Below, piece after piece: positions 8,061 through 18,651 of a stretch of 64,000 nt of DNA. The stretch comes from Micromonospora purpureochromogenes. Its GTDB lineage: Bacteria; Actinomycetota; Actinomycetes; Mycobacteriales; Micromonosporaceae. The stretch covers positions 5,332,001 to 5,396,000 of the forward strand of contig NZ_LT607410.1 in NCBI RefSeq assembly GCF_900091515.1, written 5' to 3'. Made by a program: the position numbers and the translations under genes. The notes beneath the pieces were generated by a model. It had not been told where the DNA came from, made no database searches, and worked only from the letters and a program-made list of their open reading frames with translations. The number at the start of each line of letters is the position of its first letter. Positions within the stretch are counted from its first letter, which is position 1.

Positions 8061-8867
8061 ATGTTCCGCCGCGCCCCGTCCGACCGACCCGAGCCGCTGA
8101 CCTGCCGTCTCGCCGCCGGGCGGGTCGCGCTCGAGGTAGCCGGCGGCAGCGTGGTCGGCCACCGCTATCCGGCCAACTTCGACGTGCTGCACGTCGATGC
8201 GACGCTGCCCTTCGTCGCCGTGGTCGACGGCATGGGCTCCGGCGAGGGCGCCCGGGTGGCCGGCACCACGACGATGACCACCCTGGTCGAGGCGGTCCGC
8301 GGTGACTGGCCCGCGGTCGGGCCGCGTGAGCTGCGCGCCGCGGTCGCCGACGCCCGCTCCCTGGTCCGCGCCGCCGGCGCACGCCTGACCGAGCTGACCG
8401 GCTGCACGCTGACCGCCCTGCTGGTCGAGCCGGACGGCGAGCAGGCCTGGCTCGTCCAGCTCGGCGACTCGCGGGCGTACCGGCTGCGCGACGGCGTGCT
8501 GGAGCTGATGACGGTCGACCACACGGCCGCCTGGCTGGGGCTGCTGCACGGCTGGTACCGGGCGGGCTCCGCGGAGGCGGCCCGGGCCCGCTACCAGCTG
8601 CTGCGCTACGTCGGCCACCCCGACAACCCGGACGCGGACCTGCAGGCCGTGCCGCTGCGGGTCGGCGACACCTGGCTGCTCTGCACCGACGGGGTGAGCG
8701 ACCAGGTCGACTACCACCGGATGCGGGAGGCCCTCGCGAGCGGCGACCCGAAGCGGGCGGTGCGCAGCCTGCTGACCAGCAGCCTGGCCGAGGGCGGGGA
8801 GGACAACGCCACCGCCGTGGTGCTCCGGGTCCGGCCCGGCGTCGAGGGTGACGGCGAACACTCTTGA
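8061..8867 (+). CDS. PP2C-type protein phosphatase
   Basis: A 268-residue soluble protein with PP2C motifs in order: YPANFDVL (degenerate RxxNxD), VAVVDGMGSGEGARVA (DGxG metal site), GCTLTALLV, VQLGDSRAYRL (GDSR), LLCTDGVSD and GGEDNATAVVLRV at the end (metal-binding Asp, DNAT). It should remove phosphate from Ser/Thr residues of partner proteins. The first metal-binding motif is diverged, so activity is likely but not certain. TACGGT ends 6 nt before the ATG at 8061 and there is no ribosome binding site, suggesting a leaderless message. It is followed by the TetR-SDR pair; the -35 of that promoter overlaps this gene's stop codon. Confidence 0.88.
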   Translation: MFRRAPSDRPEPLTCRLAAGRVALEVAGGSVVGHRYPANFDVLHVDATLPFVAVVDGMGSGEGARVAGTTTMTTLVEAVRGDWPAVGPRELRAAVADARSLVRAAGARLTELTGCTLTALLVEPDGEQAWLVQLGDSRAYRLRDGVLELMTVDHTAAWLGLLHGWYRAGSAEAARARYQLLRYVGHPDNPDADLQAVPLRVGDTWLLCTDGVSDQVDYHRMREALASGDPKRAVRSLLTSSLAEGGEDNATAVVLRVRPGVEGDGEHS

Positions 8868-8898
8868 CGGGCTGACATTCCATGCAAAGATTGTCAGC
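8864..8898 (+). promoter_or_regulatory. TetR promoter with 28-bp operator
   Basis: A palindrome with 7-bp perfect outer arms, GCTGACA (8871-8877) and TGTCAGC (8892-8898), and TGCA at its centre ends immediately before the GTG start of the TetR gene. TTGACG (8864-8869) and AAGATT (8887-8892), 17 nt apart, form the promoter; the GTG follows the -10 after 6 nt, so the message should be leaderless. The operator covers the -10 and start, as expected for TetR autorepression. Confidence 0.8.
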
Positions 8899-9462
8899 GT
8901 GTCGAAGGACCGGTTGGCGGCGATCCTCGCCGCCGCGTACGAGTGCTTCACCCGGCACGGCGTGCGGCGCACGACGATGGACGACATCGCGGCCACCGCC
9001 GGAATGTCCCGCCCCGCCGTCTACCAGTACGTCCGCAACAAGGACGACGCCTACCGCCGGCTGGCCGAACGGCTCTTCGCCGACTCCCTCGCCCAGGCCC
9101 GCCGGGCGGCCACCGCACCCGACGCCGACCTGCGGCAGCGGCTGCACGACGTGCTCGCCGCCAAGCTCGAACTCACCCTCCGACTGCACCGGGAGAGCCG
9201 GCACGCCGCCGAACTCCTCGACACCGGCACCCGGCTCACCGGCGACCTCGCCGAGGCGTACACCCGGGAGCTGACCGACGTGGTCGCCGACGCGCTCGCC
9301 GACGCCGCCGGGCCGCGCGCCCGCGCGGTCGCCGACGTGCTGGTCGCGCTCACCCGCGGCCTGGAGGCCGACCTCACCGACCCCGACCTGCCCCGCCGAC
9401 GGTTGCGCGAGGGTGTCGCGCTGCTCGTCGCCGGCCTCGCCCACCCGGGAGCCCCCGCATGA
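8899..9462 (+). CDS. TetR/AcrR family transcriptional regulator
   Basis: A 187-residue regulator. The N-terminal HTH reads ILAAAYECFTRHGVRRTTMD followed by DIAATAGMSRPAVYQYVRNKDDAYRRL, typical of TetR. The C-terminal ligand domain (about residues 65-185) is alpha-helical and rich in Ala/Leu. The GTG at 8899 is preferred to an upstream in-frame start because it directly follows the operator and promoter. The gene overlaps the SDR gene by ATGA, so the two are cotranscribed and the SDR substrate or product is a candidate ligand. It probably represses its own operon. Confidence 0.93.
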   Translation: MSKDRLAAILAAAYECFTRHGVRRTTMDDIAATAGMSRPAVYQYVRNKDDAYRRLAERLFADSLAQARRAATAPDADLRQRLHDVLAAKLELTLRLHRESRHAAELLDTGTRLTGDLAEAYTRELTDVVADALADAAGPRARAVADVLVALTRGLEADLTDPDLPRRRLREGVALLVAGLAHPGAPA

Positions 9463-10286
9463 CCACCTCCGTCCTGATCACCGGCACCTCCTCCGGCATC
9501 GGCCGCGCCACGGTCCGCCGGCTCGCCCGCCGCCCGGAATTCACCGTCTACGCCACCGCCCGCAAGGTCGAGGCGATCGCCGACCTCGCCGACAGCGGCG
9601 CCCGGCTGCTCCCCCTCGACGTCACCGACGAGGAGTCCATGCGGGCCGCCGTAGCCGCCGTCGAGGCCGCGCACGGCCAGATCGACGTGCTGGTCAACAA
9701 CGCCGGCTACGGCGAGTACGGGCCGATCGAGGAGGCCCCGCTGGACCGGGTCCGGGCCCAGTTCGAGACCAACGTCTTCGGGCTCAGCCGGCTCACCCAG
9801 CTCGTGCTGCCGGGCATGCGCCGGGCCGGCCGGGGCCGGATCGTCAACGTCAGCTCGATGGGCGGCCGGCTGGTCTTCCCCGGCGGCGGCTACTACCACG
9901 CCAGCAAGTACGCGGTGGAGGCGATCTCCGACGCGCTGCGCCAGGAGGTGCGGCCGTTCGGCATCGACGTGGTGGTCGTCGAGCCCGGTCTGATCCGGAC
10001 CGGGTTCGGGGCGGTGGCCGCGAAGTCGCTCGGTGCCGGCGGCGCTCCGGCCGGGCCGTACCGGACGATGGTCGCCTCGGTCGACGCGGCGATGGCGAAG
10101 TCCTACGCCAACCCGATGCTGGCCGCGACGCCCGAGACGGTGGCCCGGGTGATCGAGCGGGCGATCACCGCCCGCCGCCCCCGCACCCGCTACCTGGTCA
10201 CCGCCGCCGCGTGGGCGATGGTGCACACCCGCCGGCTGCTCGGCGCGCGGGTCTTCGACGCGGTCGCCCGGCTCCAGTTCCGCTGA
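9459..10286 (+). CDS. Short-chain dehydrogenase/reductase (SDR)
   Basis: A 275-residue classical SDR. It has the nucleotide-binding motif TGTSSGIG near residue 8, NNAG at about residue 77, a catalytic Ser in VNVSSMGG and YHASK (catalytic Tyr and Lys). PGLIRTGFG follows, as in SDRs that act on lipid or steroid-like alcohols. It is expected to be an NAD(P)-dependent oxidoreductase of unknown substrate. The ATG overlaps the TetR stop (ATGA), so expression is coupled to the regulator. The C-terminal about 50 residues (RRPRTRYLVTAAAWAMVHTRRLL) resemble SDRs annotated as retinol-dehydrogenase-like. Confidence 0.93.
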   Translation: MTTSVLITGTSSGIGRATVRRLARRPEFTVYATARKVEAIADLADSGARLLPLDVTDEESMRAAVAAVEAAHGQIDVLVNNAGYGEYGPIEEAPLDRVRAQFETNVFGLSRLTQLVLPGMRRAGRGRIVNVSSMGGRLVFPGGGYYHASKYAVEAISDALRQEVRPFGIDVVVVEPGLIRTGFGAVAAKSLGAGGAPAGPYRTMVASVDAAMAKSYANPMLAATPETVARVIERAITARRPRTRYLVTAAAWAMVHTRRLLGARVFDAVARLQFR

Positions 10287-10457
10287 GCCGCCCGGCGGCG
10301 CGCCGATCGGGCCCGGCGCGCCGCCCCGCTGTGCCGACCGGCACGCCGGACACCCACGCCCGGGTGTGCCGATCCCGGCCCGCCCGGGCGGCGGCGCGAC
10401 TAGCGTCGGTGGGGTCGGCGTGGCCGTACCGTGCGGGGCGCCCGGGAGGTGAGCCGG

Positions 10458-11288
10458 ATGACCGGATCCGCCGGCGCGCCGGTGGTCGCCGGCATCAGCG
10501 TGTTGCCGCAGGCCATGGAGGTCGTCCGGGAGGCCACCCGGGCGGCCGCCGCGCACCGCCGGAACCTCGTCCTGCTGCACGCCTTCAACTGGCAGGCGGC
10601 GTTCGAGGCGACCTCGGTCGCCGAGCCCCGCGCCGAGGCCGAAGAGATGATCGCCCGGGCCGCCGCGACCGCCGCCGAGATCGAGCCGGCCGTGTCGGTC
10701 AGCGGCGAGATCGTCGAGGGCCCCCCGCTGGACGCGCTGATCCGCCGTTCCGAGTCGGCGTTCCTGGTGGCCGTCGGCGACGGCGGCATGACCACCTGCG
10801 GGGACTGCGTACCCCCCGACGCGCCGGCGGTGCAGCTCGCCGCCCGCGCCGGCTGCCCGGTGCTGGTGGTCCGCCGCGAGCCGCCCGTCGCCGGGCCGGT
10901 GCTGGTCGGGGTGGACGGGTCGGCGAGTTCACGGACGGCGCTCGACTTCGCCTTCGACTGCACCGCCCGCCGGGAGGCCCGGCTGCTCGCGGTGCGGGTC
11001 GTCGAGCCGGGACGGCCCGACGGCGGCGACGAGGTGCTCATCGAGGCGGTGGCCGAGGTAGGGCGGCGGTACCCCGGCGTCGCGGCGGAGTGCCACACCG
11101 TCCGCGGCGACCCGGGCGCCGTCCTGGTCGAGCAGTCACGGTCGGCGCAGCTGGCGCTGGTCGGCGCCCGGGGCGACGAGCCGTGGCGCGGGATGCTGGG
11201 CGCGGTGAGCCAGACCCTGCTCTACCACGCGCCGTCGCCGGTCATCGTGGTCCGTGGCTTGACCGCCACACCACCGGACGGGCCGTGA
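10458..11288 (+). CDS. Universal stress protein, tandem domains, degenerate ATP loop
   Basis: A 276-residue protein with two UspA-like domains: residues about 8-135 and 145-270. The second domain begins PVLVGVDGSASSRTALDFA, a typical Usp start. The usual GxxGxxxxxxxxGS ATP loop is changed in both halves: the first has GDGGMTTCGDCVPPDAP and the second GARGDEPWRGMLGAVSQ. ATP binding may therefore be lost, and the C-x2-C pair in the first half is unusual. The ATG at 10458 follows GGGAGGTGAG. It lies upstream of phosphoketolase in the dormancy-like cluster, but no clear DevR box was found before it. Confidence 0.88.
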   Translation: MTGSAGAPVVAGISVLPQAMEVVREATRAAAAHRRNLVLLHAFNWQAAFEATSVAEPRAEAEEMIARAAATAAEIEPAVSVSGEIVEGPPLDALIRRSESAFLVAVGDGGMTTCGDCVPPDAPAVQLAARAGCPVLVVRREPPVAGPVLVGVDGSASSRTALDFAFDCTARREARLLAVRVVEPGRPDGGDEVLIEAVAEVGRRYPGVAAECHTVRGDPGAVLVEQSRSAQLALVGARGDEPWRGMLGAVSQTLLYHAPSPVIVVRGLTATPPDGP

Positions 11289-11302
11289 CGCCCCCCGGTC
11301 CC

Positions 11303-11316
11303 GGGACCAACGGCCC
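11303..11316 (+). promoter_or_regulatory. DevR (DosR) box upstream of phosphoketolase
   Basis: The sequence GGGACCAACGGCCC has the form GGGAC-N4-GGCCC, one base from the symmetrical GGGAC-N4-GTCCC core of the mycobacterial DosR motif. GGGAC faces away from the gene, as in the two other boxes of this cluster. A weak -10 (CAAGCT, 11341-11346) would put the transcription start about 43 bp from the box centre. A DevR orthologue is encoded at 17829-18467. Confidence 0.7.
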
Positions 11317-11414
11317 TGATCCACTCGCACCCGGCCGGGTCAAGCTGGACACGCCCCGGGTGATATCCGCCTTCGGGCTGCAGAAGTCCCCGACGCGCGA
11401 GAGGCTATTGCAGC

Positions 11415-13817
11415 ATGGACACCGCTCTCGACCTGCACAGCCCACTGACCGAAGACGAGCTGCGCCGGCTGGACGCCTACTGGCGGGCGGCTAACTACCT
11501 CACCGTCGGGCAGATCTACCTGCTCGACAACCCGCTGCTCCGCGAGCCGTTGCAGCCCGAGCACCTCAAGCCGCGGCTGCTCGGCCACTGGGGCACCAGC
11601 CCGGGTCTCAACCTGCTCTACGCCCACCTCAACCGGGTCATCGTCAACCGTGACCTGTCTGCCATGTTCGTCACCGGCCCCGGCCACGGCGGCCCGGCCC
11701 TGGTGGCGAACACCTGGCTGGAGGGGACCTACAGCGAGCTCTACCACGCGGTGAGCCGGGACGAGCGGGGCATGGCCCGGCTGTTCCGCCAGTTCTCCTT
11801 CCCCGGCGGCATCCCGAGCCACGTGGCACCGGAGGTGCCGGGTTCGATCCACGAGGGCGGCGAGCTGGGGTACGCGCTGAGCCACGCGTACGGCGCGGCC
11901 TTCGACAACCCGGACCTGCTGGTCGCCTGCGTCATCGGCGACGGGGAGGCGGAGACCGGGCCGCTGGCGGGCAGCTGGCTGTCCAACGTCTTCCTGAACC
12001 CGGCCCGCGACGGGGCGGTGCTGCCCATCCTGCACCTCAACGGCTACAAGATCGCCAACCCGACGGTGCTGGACCGGATCCCCACCGACGACCTGCTGGA
12101 GCTGATGCGCGGCTACGGCCACCAGCCGTACATCGTCGCCGGCGACGACCCGGCCACCGTGCACCAGGCCCTCGCCGCCACGCTGGACCGGGCGGTCGAC
12201 GAGATCGCCGAGATCCAGCGGCGGGCCCGCTCCGGCGGCACCGTCGAGCGCCCCCGCTGGCCGATGATCATCCTCCGTACGCCGAAGGGCTGGACCGGTC
12301 CCCGCGAGGTCGACGGCAAGCGGGTCGAGGGGACCTACCGGGCCCACCAGGTGCCCGTCTCCGAGGTACGCACGAACCCGGCGCACCTCGCCGAGCTGGA
12401 GCGCTGGCTGCGCAGCTACCGGCCGGAGGAGCTCTTCGACGCCACCGGCGCCCCGGTCGCCGAACTGGCCGCCCTGCCGCCCCGGGGCGACCGGCGGATG
12501 AGCGCCAACCCGGTCACCAACGGCGGCCGGGTGCTGCGTGAACTGGAGCTGCCGGACTTCCGGGACTACGCGGTCGACGTCAAGCAACCGGGTACGCCGA
12601 TGGTCGGGGCGACCGGCGCGCTGGGCCCGTGGGTGCGCGACGTGATCGCCGCCAACCCGCAGACCTTCCGCCTCTTCGGCCCCGACGAGGTCGCCTCCAA
12701 CCGGCTCGGCGCCGCCTTCGAGGTCACCGACCGGACGTTCGTCGCCGACACCTCCGACGGCGACGACCACCTCTCTCCCGACGGCCGGGTGATGGAGGTC
12801 CTCTCCGAGCACCTGTGCCAGGGCTGGCTGGAGGCCTACCTGCTCACCGGCCGGCACGGCATCTTCACCAGCTACGAGGCGTTCATCCACATCGTCGACT
12901 CGATGGTCAACCAGCACGCCAAGTGGCTCAAGGTCACCCGGGCCATCCCCTGGCGGGAACCGGTGGCGTCGCTGAACTACCTGCTCTCCAGCCACGTGTG
13001 GCGGCAGGACCACAACGGCTTCTCGCACCAGGACCCGGGCTTCATCGACCACGTGATGAACAAGAAGGCCGAGGTGGTGCGGGTCTACCTGCCGCCGGAC
13101 GGCAACACGCTGCTCTCCACGATGGACCACTGCCTGCGCAGCCGGCACTACATCAACGTGGTGGTCGCCGGGAAGCAGCCCGCGCCGAACTGGCTGACCA
13201 TGGAGGAGGCGATCCAGCACTGCCGGCGGGGCCTCGGCATCTGGGACTGGGCCAGCACCGACGAGGGCAGCGAGCCGGACGTGGTGCTGGCCTGCGCCGG
13301 CGACGTGCCCACCCTGGAGACCCTCGCCGCGGCGGACCTGCTGCACCAGCACCTGCCCGAGCTGAAGGTGCGGGTGGTCAACGTGGTCGACCTGATGCGG
13401 CTCCAGCCGCCGTCGGAACACCCGCACGGCCTGCCGGACAGCGAGTTCGACACCATCTTCACCCGCGACAAGCAGATCATCTTCGCGTACCACGGCTATC
13501 CGTGGCTGATCCACCGGCTCACCTACCGCCGGACCAACCACGACAACCTGCACGTGCGCGGATACAAGGAGGAGGGCACCACCACCACGCCCTTCGACAT
13601 GGTCATGCTCAACGACCTGGACCGCTTCCACCTCGTCATCGACGTGATCGACCGGGTGCCCGGGCTCGCCTCGCGCGCCGCCCACCTGCGCCAGGACATG
13701 GTCGACGCCCGGCAGGCCTGCCGCGACTACACCCGCCGGTACGGCGAGGACGACCCCCGGGTCGCCGAGTGGCGCTGGATCCGCGAGAGCGACCCCGCCC
13801 TGCGCGGCGGGCACTGA
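11415..13817 (+). CDS. xfp: Xylulose-5-phosphate/fructose-6-phosphate phosphoketolase
   Basis: An 800-residue thiamine-diphosphate enzyme of full family length. Family stretches include [54 protein letters not shown] and the ThDP-binding [14 protein letters not shown]. The C-terminal domain holds [18 protein letters not shown] and [17 protein letters not shown]. It splits xylulose-5-P (and often fructose-6-P) with phosphate into acetyl-P and a shorter sugar phosphate, bypassing pyruvate dehydrogenase. GAGAGG lies 12 nt before the ATG. The gene is followed after 31 bp by a universal stress gene and preceded by a DevR box, so it is probably induced in low oxygen together with dormancy genes. 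Confidence 0.96.
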   Translation: MDTALDLHSPLTEDELRRLDAYWRAANYLTVGQIYLLDNPLLREPLQPEHLKPRLLGHWGTSPGLNLLYAHLNRVIVNRDLSAMFVTGPGHGGPALVANTWLEGTYSELYHAVSRDERGMARLFRQFSFPGGIPSHVAPEVPGSIHEGGELGYALSHAYGAAFDNPDLLVACVIGDGEAETGPLAGSWLSNVFLNPARDGAVLPILHLNGYKIANPTVLDRIPTDDLLELMRGYGHQPYIVAGDDPATVHQALAATLDRAVDEIAEIQRRARSGGTVERPRWPMIILRTPKGWTGPREVDGKRVEGTYRAHQVPVSEVRTNPAHLAELERWLRSYRPEELFDATGAPVAELAALPPRGDRRMSANPVTNGGRVLRELELPDFRDYAVDVKQPGTPMVGATGALGPWVRDVIAANPQTFRLFGPDEVASNRLGAAFEVTDRTFVADTSDGDDHLSPDGRVMEVLSEHLCQGWLEAYLLTGRHGIFTSYEAFIHIVDSMVNQHAKWLKVTRAIPWREPVASLNYLLSSHVWRQDHNGFSHQDPGFIDHVMNKKAEVVRVYLPPDGNTLLSTMDHCLRSRHYINVVVAGKQPAPNWLTMEEAIQHCRRGLGIWDWASTDEGSEPDVVLACAGDVPTLETLAAADLLHQHLPELKVRVVNVVDLMRLQPPSEHPHGLPDSEFDTIFTRDKQIIFAYHGYPWLIHRLTYRRTNHDNLHVRGYKEEGTTTTPFDMVMLNDLDRFHLVIDVIDRVPGLASRAAHLRQDMVDARQACRDYTRRYGEDDPRVAEWRWIRESDPALRGGH

Positions 13818-13848
13818 ACCGGCCGGCCGGCAGCAGAAGGTGAGCGTG

Positions 13849-14715
13849 ATGAGCGGCGACGAGATCCTGGTCGGCTACGACGGTTCCACCGACGCCACCC
13901 TGGCGCTGGACTGGGCGTTGGACGAGGCGCAGCGCAGCGGCCGGCCGGTCCGCCTGGCGTACGTCTTCGAGTGGTTGACCGTGGCCGGCTGGATCGGCCC
14001 CGGGGTGGCCCCGGGGATCTGGCCCGACGAGACCGCCCGACGGCAGGTCGAGGAGCTGGTCCACAAGGCCGCGGCCGACGCCGTGGCCCAGCGGCCGGGC
14101 ACCACCGTGCACGGCGAGGTGTACGACGGGCCGCCCGCCCTGGTGCTGCAGGAACGCTCCGCCGACGCCGGGCTGCTGGTGCTGGGCAGTCGGGGGCACG
14201 GCGGCTTCGCCGGCCTGCTCACCGGCTCGACCGCCGTCGCGGTGACCGCCCACGCCCACTGCCCGGTGGTGGTGGTCCGCGCCGGGCAGGCCACCGGGGC
14301 GGGTCCGGTGGTGGTCGGCGTCGACGGCTCGGAGTCCTCCCGGGTGGCGCTCGGCTTCGCGGTGGAGAGCGCCGCACAACGCAGGGTGCCGCTGCGGGTG
14401 GTGCGGGTCTTCGCACCGCCGGCCGGGCGGTGGCGGCCCGCGGACCACGACGAGGAGGCCACCGTCGCCGGGGAACGGGCCGCGGTAGAGGAGTCGCTCG
14501 CCCCGTGGCGGGACACCTTCCCCGACGTGGACGTCGACGTCGAGGTGGCGCGCGGCAACCCGGCCGCCGCCCTGGTCGAGGCCAGCCGGGGCGCCCAGCT
14601 CGTGGTGGTGGGCAGCCGGGGCCTGGGCGGGCTGCGGGGGATGCTGCTCGGCTCGGTCAGCCAGCAACTGCTCCAGCACTCGTCCTGCCCGGTCGTGGTG
14701 GCCCGGGAACGCTGA
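13849..14715 (+). CDS. Universal stress protein with two intact ATP-binding domains
   Basis: A 288-residue protein with two Usp domains. The first (about 5-145) begins ILVGYDGSTDATLALDWAL and ends VLGSRGHGGFAGLLTGSTA; the second (about 150-288) begins VVVGVDGSESSRVALGFA and ends VVGSRGLGGLRGMLLGSVS. Both keep the G-x2-G-x9-G-S ATP-binding loop, unlike the Usp at 10458. The ATG at 13849 follows AGAAGG by 8 nt; an upstream GTG (13840) overlaps that site and is less likely. It follows phosphoketolase after 31 bp, so it is probably in the same DevR-controlled transcript. In M. tuberculosis, similar tandem Usps belong to the DosR regulon. Confidence 0.95.
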   Translation: MSGDEILVGYDGSTDATLALDWALDEAQRSGRPVRLAYVFEWLTVAGWIGPGVAPGIWPDETARRQVEELVHKAAADAVAQRPGTTVHGEVYDGPPALVLQERSADAGLLVLGSRGHGGFAGLLTGSTAVAVTAHAHCPVVVVRAGQATGAGPVVVGVDGSESSRVALGFAVESAAQRRVPLRVVRVFAPPAGRWRPADHDEEATVAGERAAVEESLAPWRDTFPDVDVDVEVARGNPAAALVEASRGAQLVVVGSRGLGGLRGMLLGSVSQQLLQHSSCPVVVARER

Positions 14716-14762
14716 CGGTTCCGGCGCCGGCACCGGCCGCCCTGGTGATCGACGCCGTTTGT

Positions 14763-14806
14763 GGCGTGTCGCGGCCCTCCCCGTCGGCGGGACAGCGCGA
14801 CATGCC
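14763..14806 (+). terminator. Hairpin after the xfp-usp unit
   Basis: GGCGTGTCGCG (14763-14773) pairs with CGCGACATGCC (14796-14806) with one mismatch around a GC-rich loop. It lies 48 bp after the usp stop. No T-run follows, as is common in this genus, so termination is likely but not certain. The rest of the 260-bp gap up to 14975 holds no further gene. Confidence 0.5.
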
Positions 14807-14975
14807 GCATCCCGGTGTCGCTCCCGCCGGCGACGGGATGCCGGAGCAAGCGGGCCGGCGGCGCGGGGCCTGCGTACGCTGCGCCTGTTCCGGGCATGAC
14901 GAAGGATGGAGCCGGGACTCCACCACCGCGACGCCGGGGTGGGGCACGATGGGGAGAAACGGAAAGGTCTTGACG

Positions 14976-15986
14976 ATGAGCCACGAGAAGCCGGGACAGG
15001 ACCGCCCGCTGACCACCGCCCTCGCGGAGGCCGCCGCGACCGCCGGCTACGCCCCCTCGGTGCACAACACGCAACCGTGGCGCTGGCGGGTGCTGCCCGA
15101 CGCCCTGGAACTACGGATCGTCCGGGACCGTCAGCTGACCGCCACCGACCCGGAGGGGCGGCTGCTGGCGATCAGTTGCGGCGCCGCGCTGCACCACGCC
15201 CGGCTCGCGCTGGCCGCCGAGGGCTGGACGGCCGTGGTGGAGCGGCTGCCCGACCCGGCGCAACCGGACCTGCTGGCCCGACTGACCGGCCTGGACCGGT
15301 CCGGCGCGGACGCGGACGCCATGCGCATGGTGCAGTGCATGCAGGTACGGCACACCGACCGGCGACCGGTCAGCGACGAGCCGGTCCCGACCGCCGCGAT
15401 CGGTCAGATCAGCCGGGCGGTCGCCGCCGAGGGCGCCAACCTGCAGATCCTCGACTCCGACCAGGTGATGGAGCTGGCCGCCGCCGCCTCCCACGCCGGC
15501 ACGGTCGAGGCGGAGGATCCGCAGCTGCGCGAGGAGCTGGCGTACTGGACCAGCCGGGCCGACGGCGGCACCGGGCTGCCGCCGGAGGTGCTGCCCGAAC
15601 AGCAGCCGCAGACCACCGTCCCGGGCCGCGACTTCGGCCGCGCCGGCACCCTGCCGATCGGCCCCGGCCACGACAAGGCCGCCGTGTACGCGTTGCTCAA
15701 CGGCGACGAGGACGAGCCGGACAGCTGGCTGCGCGCCGGCGAGGCGCTCTCCGCGCTCTGGCTGACCGCCACCCGCCTCGGCGTGTCCGTGGTGCCGCTC
15801 TCCGGGGTGGTGGAGGTGCCCGGCACCCGGCAGACGCTGCGCCACCTGCTCAGCGGGCTCGGCTTCCCGTACCTGGTGGTGCGGCTGGGGATCGCGGACC
15901 CGGCGCACGCGGGGCCGCCGCACACCCCGCGGCTCCCCACCGCGCAGGTGGTCGACACCTCGGCGGTCCGCGACCAGCACTCCTGA
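14976..15986 (+). CDS. Acg-family nitroreductase-like protein (first copy)
   Basis: A 336-residue protein of the Acg/Rv3131-type nitroreductase family. The N-terminal YAPSVHNTQPWRWRV motif is diagnostic, followed by LLAISCGAALHHARLALAAEG, and the C-terminal domain has LSALWLTATRLGVSVVPLSGVVEVPGTR. Mycobacterial relatives are strongly DosR-induced, but their reaction is not settled and they may store or sequester flavin. The ATG at 14976 follows GGAAAGG by 8 nt; an in-frame ATG at 14949 lacks a good site. It lies 42 bp upstream of the DevS-like kinase. A second copy lies at 18652. No convincing DevR box was found in front of this copy. Confidence 0.9.
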   Translation: MSHEKPGQDRPLTTALAEAAATAGYAPSVHNTQPWRWRVLPDALELRIVRDRQLTATDPEGRLLAISCGAALHHARLALAAEGWTAVVERLPDPAQPDLLARLTGLDRSGADADAMRMVQCMQVRHTDRRPVSDEPVPTAAIGQISRAVAAEGANLQILDSDQVMELAAAASHAGTVEAEDPQLREELAYWTSRADGGTGLPPEVLPEQQPQTTVPGRDFGRAGTLPIGPGHDKAAVYALLNGDEDEPDSWLRAGEALSALWLTATRLGVSVVPLSGVVEVPGTRQTLRHLLSGLGFPYLVVRLGIADPAHAGPPHTPRLPTAQVVDTSAVRDQHS

Positions 15987-17756
<1,770 letters not shown>

Positions 17757-17828
17757 CCCCGGTCCGGCCGTCCGCCCCGGGCCGTCCCGACGCGGCGGGC
17801 GCTCCGGGGCGCACGTCCCGGCGGGCGC

Positions 17829-18467
17829 TCAGTGGGTCTTGCCGAGCAGGCGGGTGGCGAGCACCGCCGCCTGGGTCCGCCGCTCCAGACCGAGCTTCGC
17901 CAGCACGCTGGAGACGTAGTTCTTCACGGTCTTCTCGGCCAGGAACATCTTGCCGGCGATCTCCCGGTTGGTCAGCCCCTCGGCCACGTACTCCAGGATG
18001 CGGCGCTCCTGCTCGGTGAGTGTCTTGAGCTCGCGGGGCTGCTCGACGCCGCTGCGGATGCGCTCCAGCACCCGGGTGGTGATCGCCGGGTCGAGCAGGG
18101 ACTGGCCGGCCGCCACCCGGCGCACCGCGTCCACCAGATCGGTGCCCCGGATCTGCTTGAGCACGTAGCCTGCCGCCCCCGCCATGATCGCGGCGAAGAG
18201 CGCCTCGTCGTCCTCGTACGAGGTGAGGATCAGACCCTTGATCGAGGAGTCCACGGCCCGGATGTCCCGGCACACGTCGATGCCGTTGCCGTCGGGCAGG
18301 CGGGCGTCGAGGATCGCCACGTCCGGCCGGAGGGCCGGGATGCGGCGGGCCGCCTCCTGCGCGGAGCCGGACTCGCCGACCACTTCGATGTCGCCGCTGC
18401 TCTGCAGCAGGTCGGCAAGGCCACGACGGACGACCTCGTGGTCGTCAAGGAGGAACACCCGAATCAT
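17829..18467 (-). CDS. devR: DevR/DosR dormancy response regulator
   Basis: A 212-residue NarL-family regulator. The receiver domain has the phospho-acceptor D54 (AILDARLPDG), T82-S83 and K104 (YVLKQ). The LuxR-type HTH contains LTNREIAGKMFLAEKTVKNYVSSVLAKLGLERRTQAAV; K179, K182 and N183, which contact DNA in M. tuberculosis DevR, keep the same numbers here. It is convergent with devS. TAGAAA ends 6 nt before the ATG at 18467, suggesting a leaderless, weak -35 promoter. A DevR box is centred 42.5 bp upstream of that start, the usual position for DevR activation, so positive autoregulation is likely. Confidence 0.94.
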   Translation of the reverse strand: MIRVFLLDDHEVVRRGLADLLQSSGDIEVVGESGSAQEAARRIPALRPDVAILDARLPDGNGIDVCRDIRAVDSSIKGLILTSYEDDEALFAAIMAGAAGYVLKQIRGTDLVDAVRRVAAGQSLLDPAITTRVLERIRSGVEQPRELKTLTEQERRILEYVAEGLTNREIAGKMFLAEKTVKNYVSSVLAKLGLERRTQAAVLATRLLGKTH

Positions 18468-18502
18468 CCCTCGTTTCTACCCGCCCCGGCCGCGCCCCGC
18501 AC

Positions 18503-18516
18503 GGGCCGAAGGTCCC
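18503..18516 (-). promoter_or_regulatory. DevR box of the devR promoter
   Basis: On the minus strand this reads GGGACCTTCGGCCC, the GGGAC-N4-GGCCC form. Its centre (18509.5) is 42.5 bp upstream of the predicted transcription start at the devR ATG (18467), overlapping the -35 region (GTGCGG, weak). This is the spacing reported for DevR-activated mycobacterial promoters. Confidence 0.75.
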
Positions 18517-18557
18517 CTACCTGCCGCGGCACGGCGGGAAGGGGGACCCGGGCGGAC

Positions 18558-18571
18558 GGGACATCCGGCCC
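18558..18571 (+). promoter_or_regulatory. DevR box of the second nitroreductase
   Basis: GGGACATCCGGCCC, same form and same orientation relative to its gene as the two other boxes. It lies 80 bp before the nitroreductase ATG at 18652, in the 184-bp divergent region shared with devR. No clear -10 element was recognised between box and gene. Confidence 0.72.
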
Positions 18572-18651
18572 TGCCCGGCTCCCCGGCCGCTGACGCACGG
18601 TGGAGGTGAACCAGCGGGGGCCGCCCCACCTGCCACGGAAGGAGCATCACC

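Noticed and set aside
14914-14927. A possible DevR box, GGGACTCCACCACC, before the first nitroreductase.
   Set aside because: The second half-site does not match GNCCC, so it was not counted.
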